Assembly (NCBI GenBank): GCA_002733765.1
Contig: NVWU01000012.1
Span: 106,180-170,179, forward strand
From: Colwellia sp.
GTDB lineage: Bacteria > Pseudomonadota > Gammaproteobacteria > Enterobacterales > Alteromonadaceae
Direction of reading: 5' to 3'
Length of the DNA: 64,000 nucleotides
A model generated the notes under the pieces. It was given only the letters and a program-made list of their open reading frames with translations. It made no database searches and was not told the DNA's origin. Positions 1 through 8,582 of this stretch are shown piece after piece (the first letter of the stretch is position 1; each line of letters begins with the position of its first letter). The translations under genes and the position numbers were made by a program.

Positions 1-78
1 ATAAATGGCAGCTTACTTGCTAAAACGCTGCTGATTAATTTGGCGGTAAAATTAGTTGGAGTCGGCATAATCAGTTAG
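1..78 (+). CDS. possible C-terminal tail of a gene cut by the window edge
   Basis: Frame 1 is open from the first base to a TAG at 76-78 and gives 25 residues rich in Leu, Ile, Val and Gly, ending in VGVGIIS. This would fit the last hydrophobic helix of a membrane protein, but 25 open codons can occur by chance. It would converge on the ArsR-type gene. No family can be named from so short a piece. Confidence 0.3.
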   Translation: MNGSLLAKTLLINLAVKLVGVGIIS

Positions 79-149
79 CAGTCCTTTAAAGTGTGGGTGA
101 TGAGTTAATGCCGTAATGGAAGGTCACAATTTAATTAAGTAGGAATCAC

Positions 150-455
150 TTAAATATCTTCACAAAACTGTTGCTGTAAAATTTCTAATAAAATCTTTAT
201 CTTTTGATTAGCAATGCGATAGTAAATTGTTTGTGATTCACGTCTTGTCGTCACTATTTCGCTTTCTCTTAGTTTAGCTAAATGTTGGGAAAGCGCCGAT
301 TGTGATAGTTCAACCTGCTCATTTAAATCACCAACAGTAAGCTCGCCATTTGCTAAAGAACATAAAATGATTAAACGGTAGGGGTTGGCTAATTGTTTTA
401 AAATGGTGGCAACGTATTGAGCATTTTCTAGTAATTTAGTTTTATCGCTTGTCAT
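150..455 (-). CDS. ArsR-family repressor, YgaV/BigR/SqrR-like
   Basis: A 101-residue winged-helix protein. The N-terminal helix and the ANPYRL motif are followed by a helix-turn-helix at about residues 39-74, with the recognition helix around SQSALSQHLAKLRE. Two cysteines, C32 in the LIILC stretch and C98 near the C-terminus, sit where YgaV, BigR and SqrR carry the pair that senses sulfide or persulfide by forming a di- or tetrasulfide link. Classical ArsR metal ligands are not evident. It is divergent from the DUF2892-rhodanese-DsbA genes and is the obvious candidate to repress them; E. coli YgaV likewise controls ygaP. Family assignment is firm, the sulfide-sensing role is inferred from the cysteines and the neighbours. 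Confidence 0.85.
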   Translation of the reverse strand: MTSDKTKLLENAQYVATILKQLANPYRLIILCSLANGELTVGDLNEQVELSQSALSQHLAKLRESEIVTTRRESQTIYYRIANQKIKILLEILQQQFCEDI

Positions 456-610
456 GTAAGTCCTAAGCTGAGCATTAATTATATTTTATTCTACTATTGA
501 ACTTTAATTTAGTAAAGGCTAATATACATAAATAAGAAAAAAGTAAATTAGATAATGTTAAATTAGTAAGATATTGTTTAATATTTAATTAATAGTTTGG
601 AGAATATATT

Positions 611-820
611 ATGACGGTCAATGAGGCACTTCGTTTTGTCGCAGGTATTATGATTTTACTTTCATTACTACTTACTCAGTTTCATTCACAAAATTGGGTG
701 TGGTTTACGGCATTTATTGGGATAAACTTATTACAATCATCAATGACTAAATGGTGTTTAATGATGACAATATTGAAAAAACTCGGCTTGCAAGAGGGTA
801 ATAAAAATTGTAGTAATTAG
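611..820 (+). CDS. DUF2892 inner-membrane protein, YgaP membrane-domain-like
   Basis: A 69-residue protein with two closely spaced hydrophobic segments (about residues 8-22 and 29-45), then the family's WCLMMTILKKLG signature, where many homologs read C-P. This is the DUF2892 domain that forms the C-terminal membrane hairpin of E. coli YgaP; here it stands as its own gene, followed 67 bp later by a separate rhodanese. GGAGA lies 8 nt before the ATG. It probably anchors or channels sulfur species for the neighbouring rhodanese at the inner membrane; that role is inference from YgaP. Confidence 0.8.
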   Translation: MTVNEALRFVAGIMILLSLLLTQFHSQNWVWFTAFIGINLLQSSMTKWCLMMTILKKLGLQEGNKNCSN

Positions 821-887
821 TGAGTGAAGAGTAAAGTATTATGCATTATTAAATTTAAAATGAATGAGAATTAATTAAGGAACCACG

Positions 888-1232
888 ATGTTAAAAACGA
901 TACCTGAAGTGATTGCTCAGGCAAGAGAGTCACTTAATACGATAACGGCAGAAGATGCGGCTATTAAATGTAAGGCGGAAAATGGCCTTATCATTGATGT
1001 CAGAGAACCCGCTGAATTTGCAGAAAAAGCGGGTGAAAACACGATAAACATTCCCCGTGGTTTGTTAGAAATGAAGATGCTAAAAATGCATCCTGATGAG
1101 AATTTAGCTATTTTTATTCATTGTGCTACGGGCGCTAGAGCGACCTTTGCGGCTGAGCAACTAAAGCGTGTTGGCTACAAAAATGTTTGGGTGGTTACTT
1201 CGATGTTAGATGATGTTTGTTGTGTATTCTAA
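888..1232 (+). CDS. single-domain rhodanese sulfurtransferase
   Basis: A 114-residue rhodanese domain. It shows the family landmarks LIIDVREPAEF (about residues 34-44), NIPRG, and the active-site loop C79-A-T-G-A-R, in which C79 would carry the persulfide sulfur and the loop arginine bind the anionic substrate. Two extra cysteines (C111, C112) end the protein where many homologs have a Trp-rich tail. AAGGA lies just before the ATG. With the DUF2892 gene upstream it makes a split version of E. coli YgaP, and the set is probably induced by sulfide or persulfide through the divergent ArsR-type repressor. Confidence 0.88.
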   Translation: MLKTIPEVIAQARESLNTITAEDAAIKCKAENGLIIDVREPAEFAEKAGENTINIPRGLLEMKMLKMHPDENLAIFIHCATGARATFAAEQLKRVGYKNVWVVTSMLDDVCCVF

Positions 1233-1282
1233 TTTATAGTGTTTAATTTTAAGGTTAAGTGTAATTTCACCGCAGGAAGTAA

Positions 1283-1945
1283 ATGATGAGCAGTCCGTTA
1301 GTTGTTGATTATTATAGTGACATTTTATGTGTTTGGGCATGGATAGCTCAACGTCGTATTGATGAATTACATGAGAAATTAGGTAATAAAATTGAATTAC
1401 GTTATCACTATTTAGATGTATTTGGTGATGCGATAAATAAAATACCAACCCAGTGGCGAGAACGAGGTGGTTATGATGGTTTTTCTGCTCATGTAATTGA
1501 GTCTGCTGCTGTTTATGAAGATGCTCATATTCATAGCGCTATTTGGTCTAAAACCCGTCCGACGTCTTCTGCTAATCCCCATTTGGTATTGAAAGCGATT
1601 GAACTCACCTACTCATGTCAACAGAGCATTAATTTAGCACTACAATTTAGGCAAGCTTTTTTTGTTGAGGCAAAAGATATCAGTAATTTAGCCGTGTTAT
1701 TTTCTATTATTGAGCAAGCAGGGCTTGATAGCAGTAGAGTTAATAAAGCCTTGGTTGATGGCCGTGCTATGGCGGGCTTAATGCGTAATTATCAACAAGC
1801 AAAAGCATTATCATTAAAAGGTAGCCCATCTTATATTATTGATAATGGTCGACAAACCTTATACGGAAATGTCGGCTATCGGGTATTGTTAGCTAATATT
1901 GAAGAGCAGTTGAATAAGCCAGAAAGTGAAGCAAGTTGGTGTTAA
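1283..1945 (+). CDS. DsbA-family (FrnE/HCCA isomerase-like) thioredoxin-fold protein
   Basis: A 220-residue protein of the DsbA/2-hydroxychromene-2-carboxylate isomerase superfamily: an N-terminal beta strand (VVDYYSDILC) leads into the redox site, a helical insertion fills the middle, and the cis-Pro loop GSPSYIID lies near residue 180. The redox site reads C16-V-W-A, so the second cysteine of the usual CxxC is missing. No signal peptide is visible, so it is cytoplasmic. A monothiol site would suit glutathione- or bacillithiol-type transfer, or isomerase chemistry, rather than disulfide formation. It closes the sulfur cluster, 50 bp after the rhodanese. A second ATG follows directly after the first. 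Confidence 0.8.
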   Translation: MMSSPLVVDYYSDILCVWAWIAQRRIDELHEKLGNKIELRYHYLDVFGDAINKIPTQWRERGGYDGFSAHVIESAAVYEDAHIHSAIWSKTRPTSSANPHLVLKAIELTYSCQQSINLALQFRQAFFVEAKDISNLAVLFSIIEQAGLDSSRVNKALVDGRAMAGLMRNYQQAKALSLKGSPSYIIDNGRQTLYGNVGYRVLLANIEEQLNKPESEASWC

Positions 1946-1961
1946 ATGAAGGGAGTTTTTT

Positions 1962-2003
1962 GAGTTACGAAGGCACTATGCTGAGCAGGTGCCTTCGTAA
2001 CTC
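1962..2003. terminator. terminator hairpin between convergent genes
   Basis: A perfect 15-bp inverted repeat (arms 1962-1976 and 1989-2003, loop of 12 nt) lies between the stop codons of the DsbA-like gene and lysA. On the plus strand a T-rich stretch follows; it may serve both directions. Confidence 0.65.
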
Positions 2004-2037
2004 GCGACTTTACTTATTTTCTGTTCCGTTGCTGCTC

Positions 2038-3300
2038 TTACACCCAATTAGGTACTGAATCAGCACTAATGACTTCTTCGTAGGTTGGACGAGCTCTAAC
2101 AACAGCAAATTCATTATCTTTGACCATCACTTCTGGCGCTAACATTCGGGTGTTATAAGTAGACGCCATTACTGCGCCATAAGCTCCACAACTCATAACG
2201 GCAATTAAATCACCTGATTTTGATTCATTAACTTGCCGGTTTTTGGAAAAAGTATCACCCGTTTCACAAACAGGGCCAACAACGTCATAAATTTTCTGTG
2301 ATGTATTCGTTGTATCTACGGCAAGTATTTCGTGATGAGCATCGTACATGCTTGGACGAATTAAATCGTTCATGCCCGCATCAATGATTAAAAATTGACG
2401 TTCTTCACCGGTTTTAACAAAAACGACACTCGACACTAAAATACCAGCATTGCCTAATAAAGAGCGACCGGGCTCAACAATAATTTTACAGGCTAAGTGG
2501 TCTAATTGTGCTTTGGCAATAGCAGCATATTCTTGTTTACTTGGTATGACTTCATCACTATAAGTGATGCCTAAACCGCCACCAATATCAATAACACTGA
2601 TCTCGTGACCATCTTCTCTAAGATCAACGACTAATTGAGCAATGCGCTTATAGGCTTCTTCAAAGGGGGCAAGTTGGGTTAGTTGTGAGCCAATATGAAC
2701 ATCAACACCTTGAACCTTTATATTAGGTAACGAAGCTGCTTTTTTATAAGCCAGTCGAGCTTTACTTATGGGAACACCAAATTTGTTTTCAGCTTTACCG
2801 GTAGATATTTTTGCATGAGTGTTCGCGCAAACATCAGGGTTTATACGAAAAGCAATAGCCGCTGTTGTGTTTAACCGCGTGGCAACTTGGCTAATGAGTT
2901 CAAGTTCCGGCTCAGACTCCACATTAAATTGAAAAATGCCTTGGCTTAATGCGTATACTATTTCTGATTCAACTTTAGCAACCCCAGAATAAACTATTTT
3001 GTTTGCGGGAATGCCAGCAGTAAGAGCACGACGAATTTCACCTATCGATACAACATCGGCACCTGAGCCTAGTTTTGCTAAAGTTGCTAATACAGCTTGG
3101 TTACTGTTTGCTTTTACGGCATAGCAAATAAGCGTATCTTGTTCACTAAAAGCTTGCTGATAGCTTTGAAAGTTTTGGGCTATAGCGGTATTTGAGTAAC
3201 AGTAAAAAGGCGTGCCTACTTGTTTTGCTATCTCGCTAATAGCCACGTTTTCAGCAAACATTTTGCTGTTAATATACGGAAAGTGTGTTTGAATCGTCAT
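2038..3300 (-). CDS. lysA: diaminopimelate decarboxylase
   Basis: A 420-residue PLP enzyme of fold type III that decarboxylates meso-diaminopimelate to L-lysine, the last step of lysine synthesis. The PLP lysine is K63 in YAVKANSN; VDVHIGSQ, the phosphate-binding GGGLG, EPGRSL and the C-terminal CETGD and CGAYG motifs are all present, the latter two forming the substrate site across the dimer interface. Length is normal for the family. It is transcribed away from the peptidoglycan-peptide operon at 3444-8532, so its substrate could also come from recycled or scavenged murein peptides; that link is inference from position. Confidence 0.97.
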   Translation of the reverse strand: MTIQTHFPYINSKMFAENVAISEIAKQVGTPFYCYSNTAIAQNFQSYQQAFSEQDTLICYAVKANSNQAVLATLAKLGSGADVVSIGEIRRALTAGIPANKIVYSGVAKVESEIVYALSQGIFQFNVESEPELELISQVATRLNTTAAIAFRINPDVCANTHAKISTGKAENKFGVPISKARLAYKKAASLPNIKVQGVDVHIGSQLTQLAPFEEAYKRIAQLVVDLREDGHEISVIDIGGGLGITYSDEVIPSKQEYAAIAKAQLDHLACKIIVEPGRSLLGNAGILVSSVVFVKTGEERQFLIIDAGMNDLIRPSMYDAHHEILAVDTTNTSQKIYDVVGPVCETGDTFSKNRQVNESKSGDLIAVMSCGAYGAVMASTYNTRMLAPEVMVKDNEFAVVRARPTYEEVISADSVPNWV

Positions 3301-3443
3301 GTGCTTAGTCTTTATTTACAGAGTGAACTTTTTAAGTGTGAGTAATCTATTCTAATCTTTAATGCTATTCAATATAAACAGCCAGAATATTTTTCTCTAG
3401 TTAATATTAAATAGAGTCACCCGAACAATAAACAGGAACAGCG

Positions 3444-4826
3444 ATGAAAAAAAATAATTTATTAGCCTTGTTCAAAGTCTCTGTATTGTTAATGTCAGCG
3501 TTAAGTTTTCATGTTTTTTCCCGAGTACCAGATTACACTACAGATGTGATTGGTATAAGTGAAACACAATTATCACCTAGTCATTGGGTGAATAAATTAG
3601 CGCAAGATAATACACTTTTAATGAACCAAACGAGCATCACTCAGTTCAACCAATCTTTAGTGCTAAGTAATCCTTATATTGTTAATCCGCTAAACTTACC
3701 TGAGCGTTTGAGTAAAGCGCAATTATTAGCAAAAACACGCAGTATTAGCAAACCTTCAAATGATAAGCGTTTTTATGATAATGGCGAACAGCTTAATGAA
3801 AGTGATTATGCATCTTATATCGAAAACACTAACCAAAATGCAATCAAAGCCGAAAATATAGTGACATTTGGTTTAGTGATAAGGCGCTCAGTGCTACGTA
3901 CCTTTCCAACCTTTGATAGGGTTTTTAAAGAGGGAGAAGATAGAGACTTAGACTGGTTTCAAGAAAGCGGTCTATTCCCTGGTGATGCTGTGGCTATTTT
4001 ACAGCTGAGTAAAGACAGGCAATGGCTTTTAGTACAGAGCTATAATTACCTTGCATGGATGCCTAAAGAAGATGTCGCGATTGGTAATAAAACGGATATT
4101 TTAGCCTTTAAAAAGGCTGAGAACTTTATTGTAGTCACTGGCAGTAAAGCGTTCACTAACCATGTACCAAATCAGGCAGCGCTGTCAAATATTCAACTGG
4201 ATATGGGCATACGATTACCTTTAGCTAAACGTAGTGAATATAGTAATACGCTATATGGGCAAAACCCGTTTGCTAATTATATTGTTAAATTTCCAAGTAG
4301 AGATTCAGAGGGTAAATTAGTATTTCAACTTGTGCCAATACCACGTGGTCAAGATGTACGTGTAGGTTATTTACCTTTTACCAAGCAAAATTTAGTTCAG
4401 CAATCTTTTAAATTTTTAGGTGAACGTTACGGCTGGGGACACGATTATAATGGTCGAGATTGTACTGGCTTTATTGGTGAAATCTATAAAAGTTTCGGTT
4501 TGTTGATGCCAAGAAATTCAGGGCAACAGGCTAAAAGTGATTATGGTCTCAATCATTATTTTGCTAAGGGCACAACCAAAGCGGATAAGTTAACAGTGAT
4601 TAAGCAGATGCAAACGGGCGATCTTATTTATATTCCTGGCCATGTGATGATGTATTTAGGACAGGAAAACTCAAAGCCCTATATTATTCATGATGTAAAA
4701 GAATTGGGCTACATTGATGAGCGTGGTGAAGTATACCGTGGTACGCTAAACGGTGTTTCTGTTACGCCATTGTTACCATTAAAAGATTATGTCGATAGTA
4801 TTACTAACATTAAGCGTATTAGATAA
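3444..4826 (+). CDS. secreted NlpC/P60 peptidase with SH3-like domains (murein-peptide endopeptidase)
   Basis: A 460-residue exported protein. Residues 1-27 form a signal peptide ending near FHVFS. The middle contains SH3-like segments (around WLLVQSYNYLAWMPKEDV), and the C-terminal part from about residue 320 is an NlpC/P60 papain-like domain with the triad C340 (GRDCTGF), H400 (PGHVMMYLG) and H416 (IIHDV). The architecture matches YkfC-like gamma-D-glutamyl-diamino-acid endopeptidases, which cut D-Glu from meso-DAP in murein peptides and release L-Ala-D-Glu. The next gene encodes the L-Ala-D/L-Glu epimerase that uses this product, which supports the assignment. It opens a four-gene operon. 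Confidence 0.88.
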   Translation: MKKNNLLALFKVSVLLMSALSFHVFSRVPDYTTDVIGISETQLSPSHWVNKLAQDNTLLMNQTSITQFNQSLVLSNPYIVNPLNLPERLSKAQLLAKTRSISKPSNDKRFYDNGEQLNESDYASYIENTNQNAIKAENIVTFGLVIRRSVLRTFPTFDRVFKEGEDRDLDWFQESGLFPGDAVAILQLSKDRQWLLVQSYNYLAWMPKEDVAIGNKTDILAFKKAENFIVVTGSKAFTNHVPNQAALSNIQLDMGIRLPLAKRSEYSNTLYGQNPFANYIVKFPSRDSEGKLVFQLVPIPRGQDVRVGYLPFTKQNLVQQSFKFLGERYGWGHDYNGRDCTGFIGEIYKSFGLLMPRNSGQQAKSDYGLNHYFAKGTTKADKLTVIKQMQTGDLIYIPGHVMMYLGQENSKPYIIHDVKELGYIDERGEVYRGTLNGVSVTPLLPLKDYVDSITNIKRIR

Positions 4827-4849
4827 ATGACGATGATAAAGGTAACGAG

Positions 4850-5941
4850 ATGAAAATAACTAATATTCGTTTTGCCAAATTAACGGTACCTTTGGTAACT
4901 CCTTTTAAAACAGCACTGCGTTGCGTGGACAATATTGACGATTTAGTGGTGATTATTGAAACAGATACCGGAGAAATTGGCTATGGTGCCGCGCCGGCTA
5001 CGCCACTAATCACTGGTGATACACATAGCTCAGTGATGGCGGCAATAGATTCGGTGATTAAGCCATTGTTAATCGGTCTAGACCTTACCAATATTAACGA
5101 GTTGACTAATATTGTTCAGTCGGCTCTTATTAAAAATACTAGCGCAAAGGCGGCGGTTGAAATTGCTCTTTATGATTTATGGGGAAAATTATACAACACA
5201 CCTTTATATAAGTTACTGGGGGGCGGTAACAACCAACTGAAAACAGACATCACTATTAGTATTGATAATATCGATAAAATGATCAGTGACAGTCAAAAAG
5301 CATTAGCACAAGGTTTTGATCGTTTAAAAATTAAAGTTGGCAATGATATTTATCAAGATATTGAACGAGTGCGAAATATTTACCAAGTAGTAAAAGGCAA
5401 GGCATTAATTCGTTTGGATGTGAATCAAGGCTGGACGGCTAAGCAAACGGTGTTTGCGATACAAAAACTTGACGCTGCAGGGGTTGAATTAGAGTTAATT
5501 GAGCAGCCTGTTAAAGTGGATGATTTAGCCGGTATGCGTTATGTCACTGAGCGAGTTTTAACCCCTATTATGGCTGATGAAAGTGCGTTTGGCCCTAAAG
5601 AGGTTATTGAACTTATTACTACAGGGACCGCGGATATTATCAATATTAAGTTGATGAAAACAGGCGGTTTATCCAATGCGATTAAAATTGCTGATATCTG
5701 CCAAACCTACCATATTGATTGCATGATGGGTTGTATGCTTGAAGGTAGCATAGGTGTAGCAGCTGCAGCGCATTTAGCTGCGGCAAAATCGAATGTAATC
5801 ACTAAAATTGACCTTGATGGTCCTGCACTTGGACAATACGATCCTGTACATGGCGGGGTAAACTTTAACTTCGCTCATATTAGCTTAGGTGATGGGCCTG
5901 GGTTAGGTATTAAAAAGATTGATGATTTGGTTGAACTCTAA
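4850..5941 (+). CDS. L-Ala-D/L-Glu epimerase (enolase superfamily)
   Basis: A 363-residue enolase-superfamily member of the muconate-lactonizing subgroup. The KIKVG motif at about residue 162 supplies one catalytic lysine, the metal ligands lie in RLDVN, LIEQP and MADES, and the second lysine is in INIKLMKTGG. This is the layout of YcjG/YkfB, which epimerizes L-Ala-D-Glu to L-Ala-L-Glu so that ordinary peptidases can use it. It starts 23 bp after the peptidase gene, with AACGAG before the ATG. Other dipeptide epimerases share these motifs, so specificity rests on the neighbours. Confidence 0.9.
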   Translation: MKITNIRFAKLTVPLVTPFKTALRCVDNIDDLVVIIETDTGEIGYGAAPATPLITGDTHSSVMAAIDSVIKPLLIGLDLTNINELTNIVQSALIKNTSAKAAVEIALYDLWGKLYNTPLYKLLGGGNNQLKTDITISIDNIDKMISDSQKALAQGFDRLKIKVGNDIYQDIERVRNIYQVVKGKALIRLDVNQGWTAKQTVFAIQKLDAAGVELELIEQPVKVDDLAGMRYVTERVLTPIMADESAFGPKEVIELITTGTADIINIKLMKTGGLSNAIKIADICQTYHIDCMMGCMLEGSIGVAAAAHLAAAKSNVITKIDLDGPALGQYDPVHGGVNFNFAHISLGDGPGLGIKKIDDLVEL

Positions 5942-5971
5942 CGGTTAATTTTTCAATGAGTAAAGGTTGTT

Positions 5972-7588
5972 ATGAGCGCAGAATATACAGGTGTAGATTG
6001 GTTGGTTTTTGTTGCTTATGGCGCGATTTTATTGCTGTCAGGCTGGTGGGTGAATCGCAAAAAATCAACCAGCAGTGCAGATTACTTTCTTGGCGGTAAT
6101 GCGATGCCTATGTGGATGGTCTCTATTTCTGTCTTGGCCACGTCGCAATCAGCAGCAACTTTTCTAGGTGGCCCAGATATGGGCTATCGTGGAGATTTAT
6201 CTTATCTGGCGACTAATATTGGCGCTTTTATTGCGGCATTTATTGTCGCCGCTTACCTCATTCCTAAATTTTATCAATACAAGGTTTTTACTGTTTATCA
6301 ATTGCTTGAGCAGCAAATAGGACCAAGAGCAAAAAAGCATGCCGGTATTATGTATTTATTTGGTCGTGTATTTGCGAGTGGTGCGCGTTTGTATATGGCA
6401 GCCATTGCCGTAGCGATGATTTTATTCGGTGATATTTCCGCACCAAGTATTGTTTATGCAACCATCATCATTACGGTTATTGGTTTGTTATTTTCAGTAT
6501 TTGGCGGGGTACGCTCGGTTATTTATAGTGATGTTATTCAAGCGGTTGTTTATGTCAGTGCAGCGGTATTTGTTATTTATTTTCTAGTTATCACTATCCC
6601 CGCTGATTTTTCAACCATTATAGCAGCGCTTCAAGAGCCAGCAGTTACCACAACTGGCTTTATTCAAACCTCAAAATTAACATTATTTAATTTTGATTTA
6701 GATTTTAGCAGCGCGGGCATGTTCGGTTTTTGGTCGTCTATCACGGGGTTCTTATTACTCAATATTGCTGCTTTTGGTTTAGATCAAGACATGACCCAAA
6801 GAGTGTTAACGTGTAAAACGGCTAAAGAAGGCAGTAAGGCAATGTTACTTTCTGTGGTGATGGTTATTCCCGTGATGTTTTTATTTTTGGTTATCGGCTT
6901 ATTGTTATTTATCTTTTATCAGCGTCCTGACTTAATGGGTGAGGGGGCGGCAACCGCAATGACATCATTTGATGGTACAAAAGTAACGGTATTTATGTCG
7001 TATGTACTTAATCAAATTCCTTCAGGTGTACGTGGCTTGGTAACGATAGGCATTATTGCCGCAGCCTTATCTACACTGAATTCTGGCCTAAGTTCAATGT
7101 CATCGGTATTAGTACAAGATTTGTATCGTCCTTTTAACCTAAAAAGGGGTTTACAGTTTGCTGATAATCATTATGTTAAGGCCGGTAAAGTCAGCATGAC
7201 TATTGTTGCTATTGCGTTAGCTGCGATGGCGGTATTGTGTTATTACTGGCAACAGCATACGGATACGCCATTATTAGCTTTTGCTTTAAGCGTTATGTTA
7301 TTTTCTTATAGTGGTTTGCTTGGTGTTTATTTTACCGCGCTTTTTACCAAACGAGGCAGTGAGCGCTCGGTAACCGCAGCCTTAATCACGGGCTTTGTCA
7401 TTACGCTACTTTTCCAGCCTTATATTCAAACATTGTATTTACCAGCAACATTGGTTTTTGATTTAGCTTTTACTTGGAAACTATGCATAGCAACATTTAT
7501 TTCTACTTTGGTGTGCTTGCTCGGTACTAGAAACCTCGTTGATAAGCCATGTGGACAGAATAAGACTAAACTTGAGGTGCACGCATAA
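5972..7588 (+). CDS. sodium:solute symporter (SSS family)
   Basis: A 538-residue integral membrane protein with about 13-14 hydrophobic helices. The N-terminal SADYFLGG and the following SISVLATSQSAATFLGGPDMGY stretch are characteristic of SSS transporters; the first helices carry the Na+ site. The substrate cannot be read from sequence. Its place between an Ala-Glu epimerase and a sugar kinase suggests uptake of a murein breakdown product such as an amino sugar, a muropeptide or a dipeptide. The stop overlaps the kinase start by one base (TAATG), so the two are probably translationally coupled. Confidence 0.9.
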   Translation: MSAEYTGVDWLVFVAYGAILLLSGWWVNRKKSTSSADYFLGGNAMPMWMVSISVLATSQSAATFLGGPDMGYRGDLSYLATNIGAFIAAFIVAAYLIPKFYQYKVFTVYQLLEQQIGPRAKKHAGIMYLFGRVFASGARLYMAAIAVAMILFGDISAPSIVYATIIITVIGLLFSVFGGVRSVIYSDVIQAVVYVSAAVFVIYFLVITIPADFSTIIAALQEPAVTTTGFIQTSKLTLFNFDLDFSSAGMFGFWSSITGFLLLNIAAFGLDQDMTQRVLTCKTAKEGSKAMLLSVVMVIPVMFLFLVIGLLLFIFYQRPDLMGEGAATAMTSFDGTKVTVFMSYVLNQIPSGVRGLVTIGIIAAALSTLNSGLSSMSSVLVQDLYRPFNLKRGLQFADNHYVKAGKVSMTIVAIALAAMAVLCYYWQQHTDTPLLAFALSVMLFSYSGLLGVYFTALFTKRGSERSVTAALITGFVITLLFQPYIQTLYLPATLVFDLAFTWKLCIATFISTLVCLLGTRNLVDKPCGQNKTKLEVHA

Positions 7589-8532
7589 TGACGTTGAAAA
7601 ACAGGAAGAAAACGTTGACAAATGTTAACTATATTTTGGGCGTTGATGGGGGCGGTACTAAAACCATCGCTCGTTTAATCAACTTAACTAGTCAGGAGCA
7701 ATGGCAAGCTGCGTCAGGCCCATCATCATTAACGAATGACTTTACTGGGGCGGTAAACGTCTTAAATGCGTTAATTGATGACTTAACCGGACAAGCCGCT
7801 TGTCAATCACTGGAGGTGGTTGCCGTGTTTGGGTTAGCGGGTACCGATGACAGTGATATTGTGACTAAATTACAACAAATATTCGCGCATCGCTTTGCCG
7901 TTTTAGATATTTTTAATGATGCCACCACGTCTGCTTATGGCGCAAATAATGGCGGCGAGGTGGCTGTTGTTGCTTTAGGCACTGGCTCTGTAGGGATGCG
8001 TTTACAATTTAACGAACAAGGTAAGTTAACTCAGCATATAGTTGGCGGTTGGGGTTTTCTCATTGGTGATGAAGGGGGCGGTGCTAAACTAGGCTACCAT
8101 AGTGTTCAGGCTTTAGTGACTGAATTTCAACATTTTGGCTATGTACATAGCCAATTAACTCAAGCGGTTGCTAGGTTTATTAATACTAAAGATAGTGGTG
8201 TGATAACACGACAGGCTATTGCTGTTTGGTTAGCCAATGCAAAGCCTGTTAATTTTGCTCAATTATCACCTTTGGTTACTCAGCATCAAAGTGTTTGCCC
8301 GGTGGCGAAAGAAATTATTATTAATCACGTTGCTAGTGTGGAACTTCTCATTAAAGACACACGAGCAGCTACCACATTGCCAGTAGTTTTGTTGGGAGGG
8401 CTTGCTCAGACGACCCAAACGCTATTGTCAGCGGTAACCAAACGTTTGTTAATTAACGCAAAAGGTGATGCGCTTGATGGTGCTTGCTTACTTGCTAACA
8501 TCGCGTTGAAAAAGCACAAACTTGTACGTTAA
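7588..8532 (+). CDS. BadF/BadG-type sugar kinase (GlcNAc, glucosamine or MurNAc kinase-like)
   Basis: A 314-residue ASKHA-fold kinase. The phosphate-1 motif GVDGGGTKT (residues about 19-27), the phosphate-2 segment ALGTGSVG, GDEGGGAKLG and the C-terminal adenosine motif LLGGLAQ are all present. Members of this family phosphorylate N-acetylglucosamine, glucosamine or N-acetylmuramic acid. As the last gene of the murein-peptide operon it most likely phosphorylates the amino sugar brought in by the preceding symporter. Which sugar is open: no murQ etherase or nag gene lies in this window. Confidence 0.82.
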   Translation: MTLKNRKKTLTNVNYILGVDGGGTKTIARLINLTSQEQWQAASGPSSLTNDFTGAVNVLNALIDDLTGQAACQSLEVVAVFGLAGTDDSDIVTKLQQIFAHRFAVLDIFNDATTSAYGANNGGEVAVVALGTGSVGMRLQFNEQGKLTQHIVGGWGFLIGDEGGGAKLGYHSVQALVTEFQHFGYVHSQLTQAVARFINTKDSGVITRQAIAVWLANAKPVNFAQLSPLVTQHQSVCPVAKEIIINHVASVELLIKDTRAATTLPVVLLGGLAQTTQTLLSAVTKRLLINAKGDALDGACLLANIALKKHKLVR

Positions 8533-8582
8533 TCAGGCTACTTATTTACGGGTAATGTTATGCTTAGCTAAGCTGAAATGAG

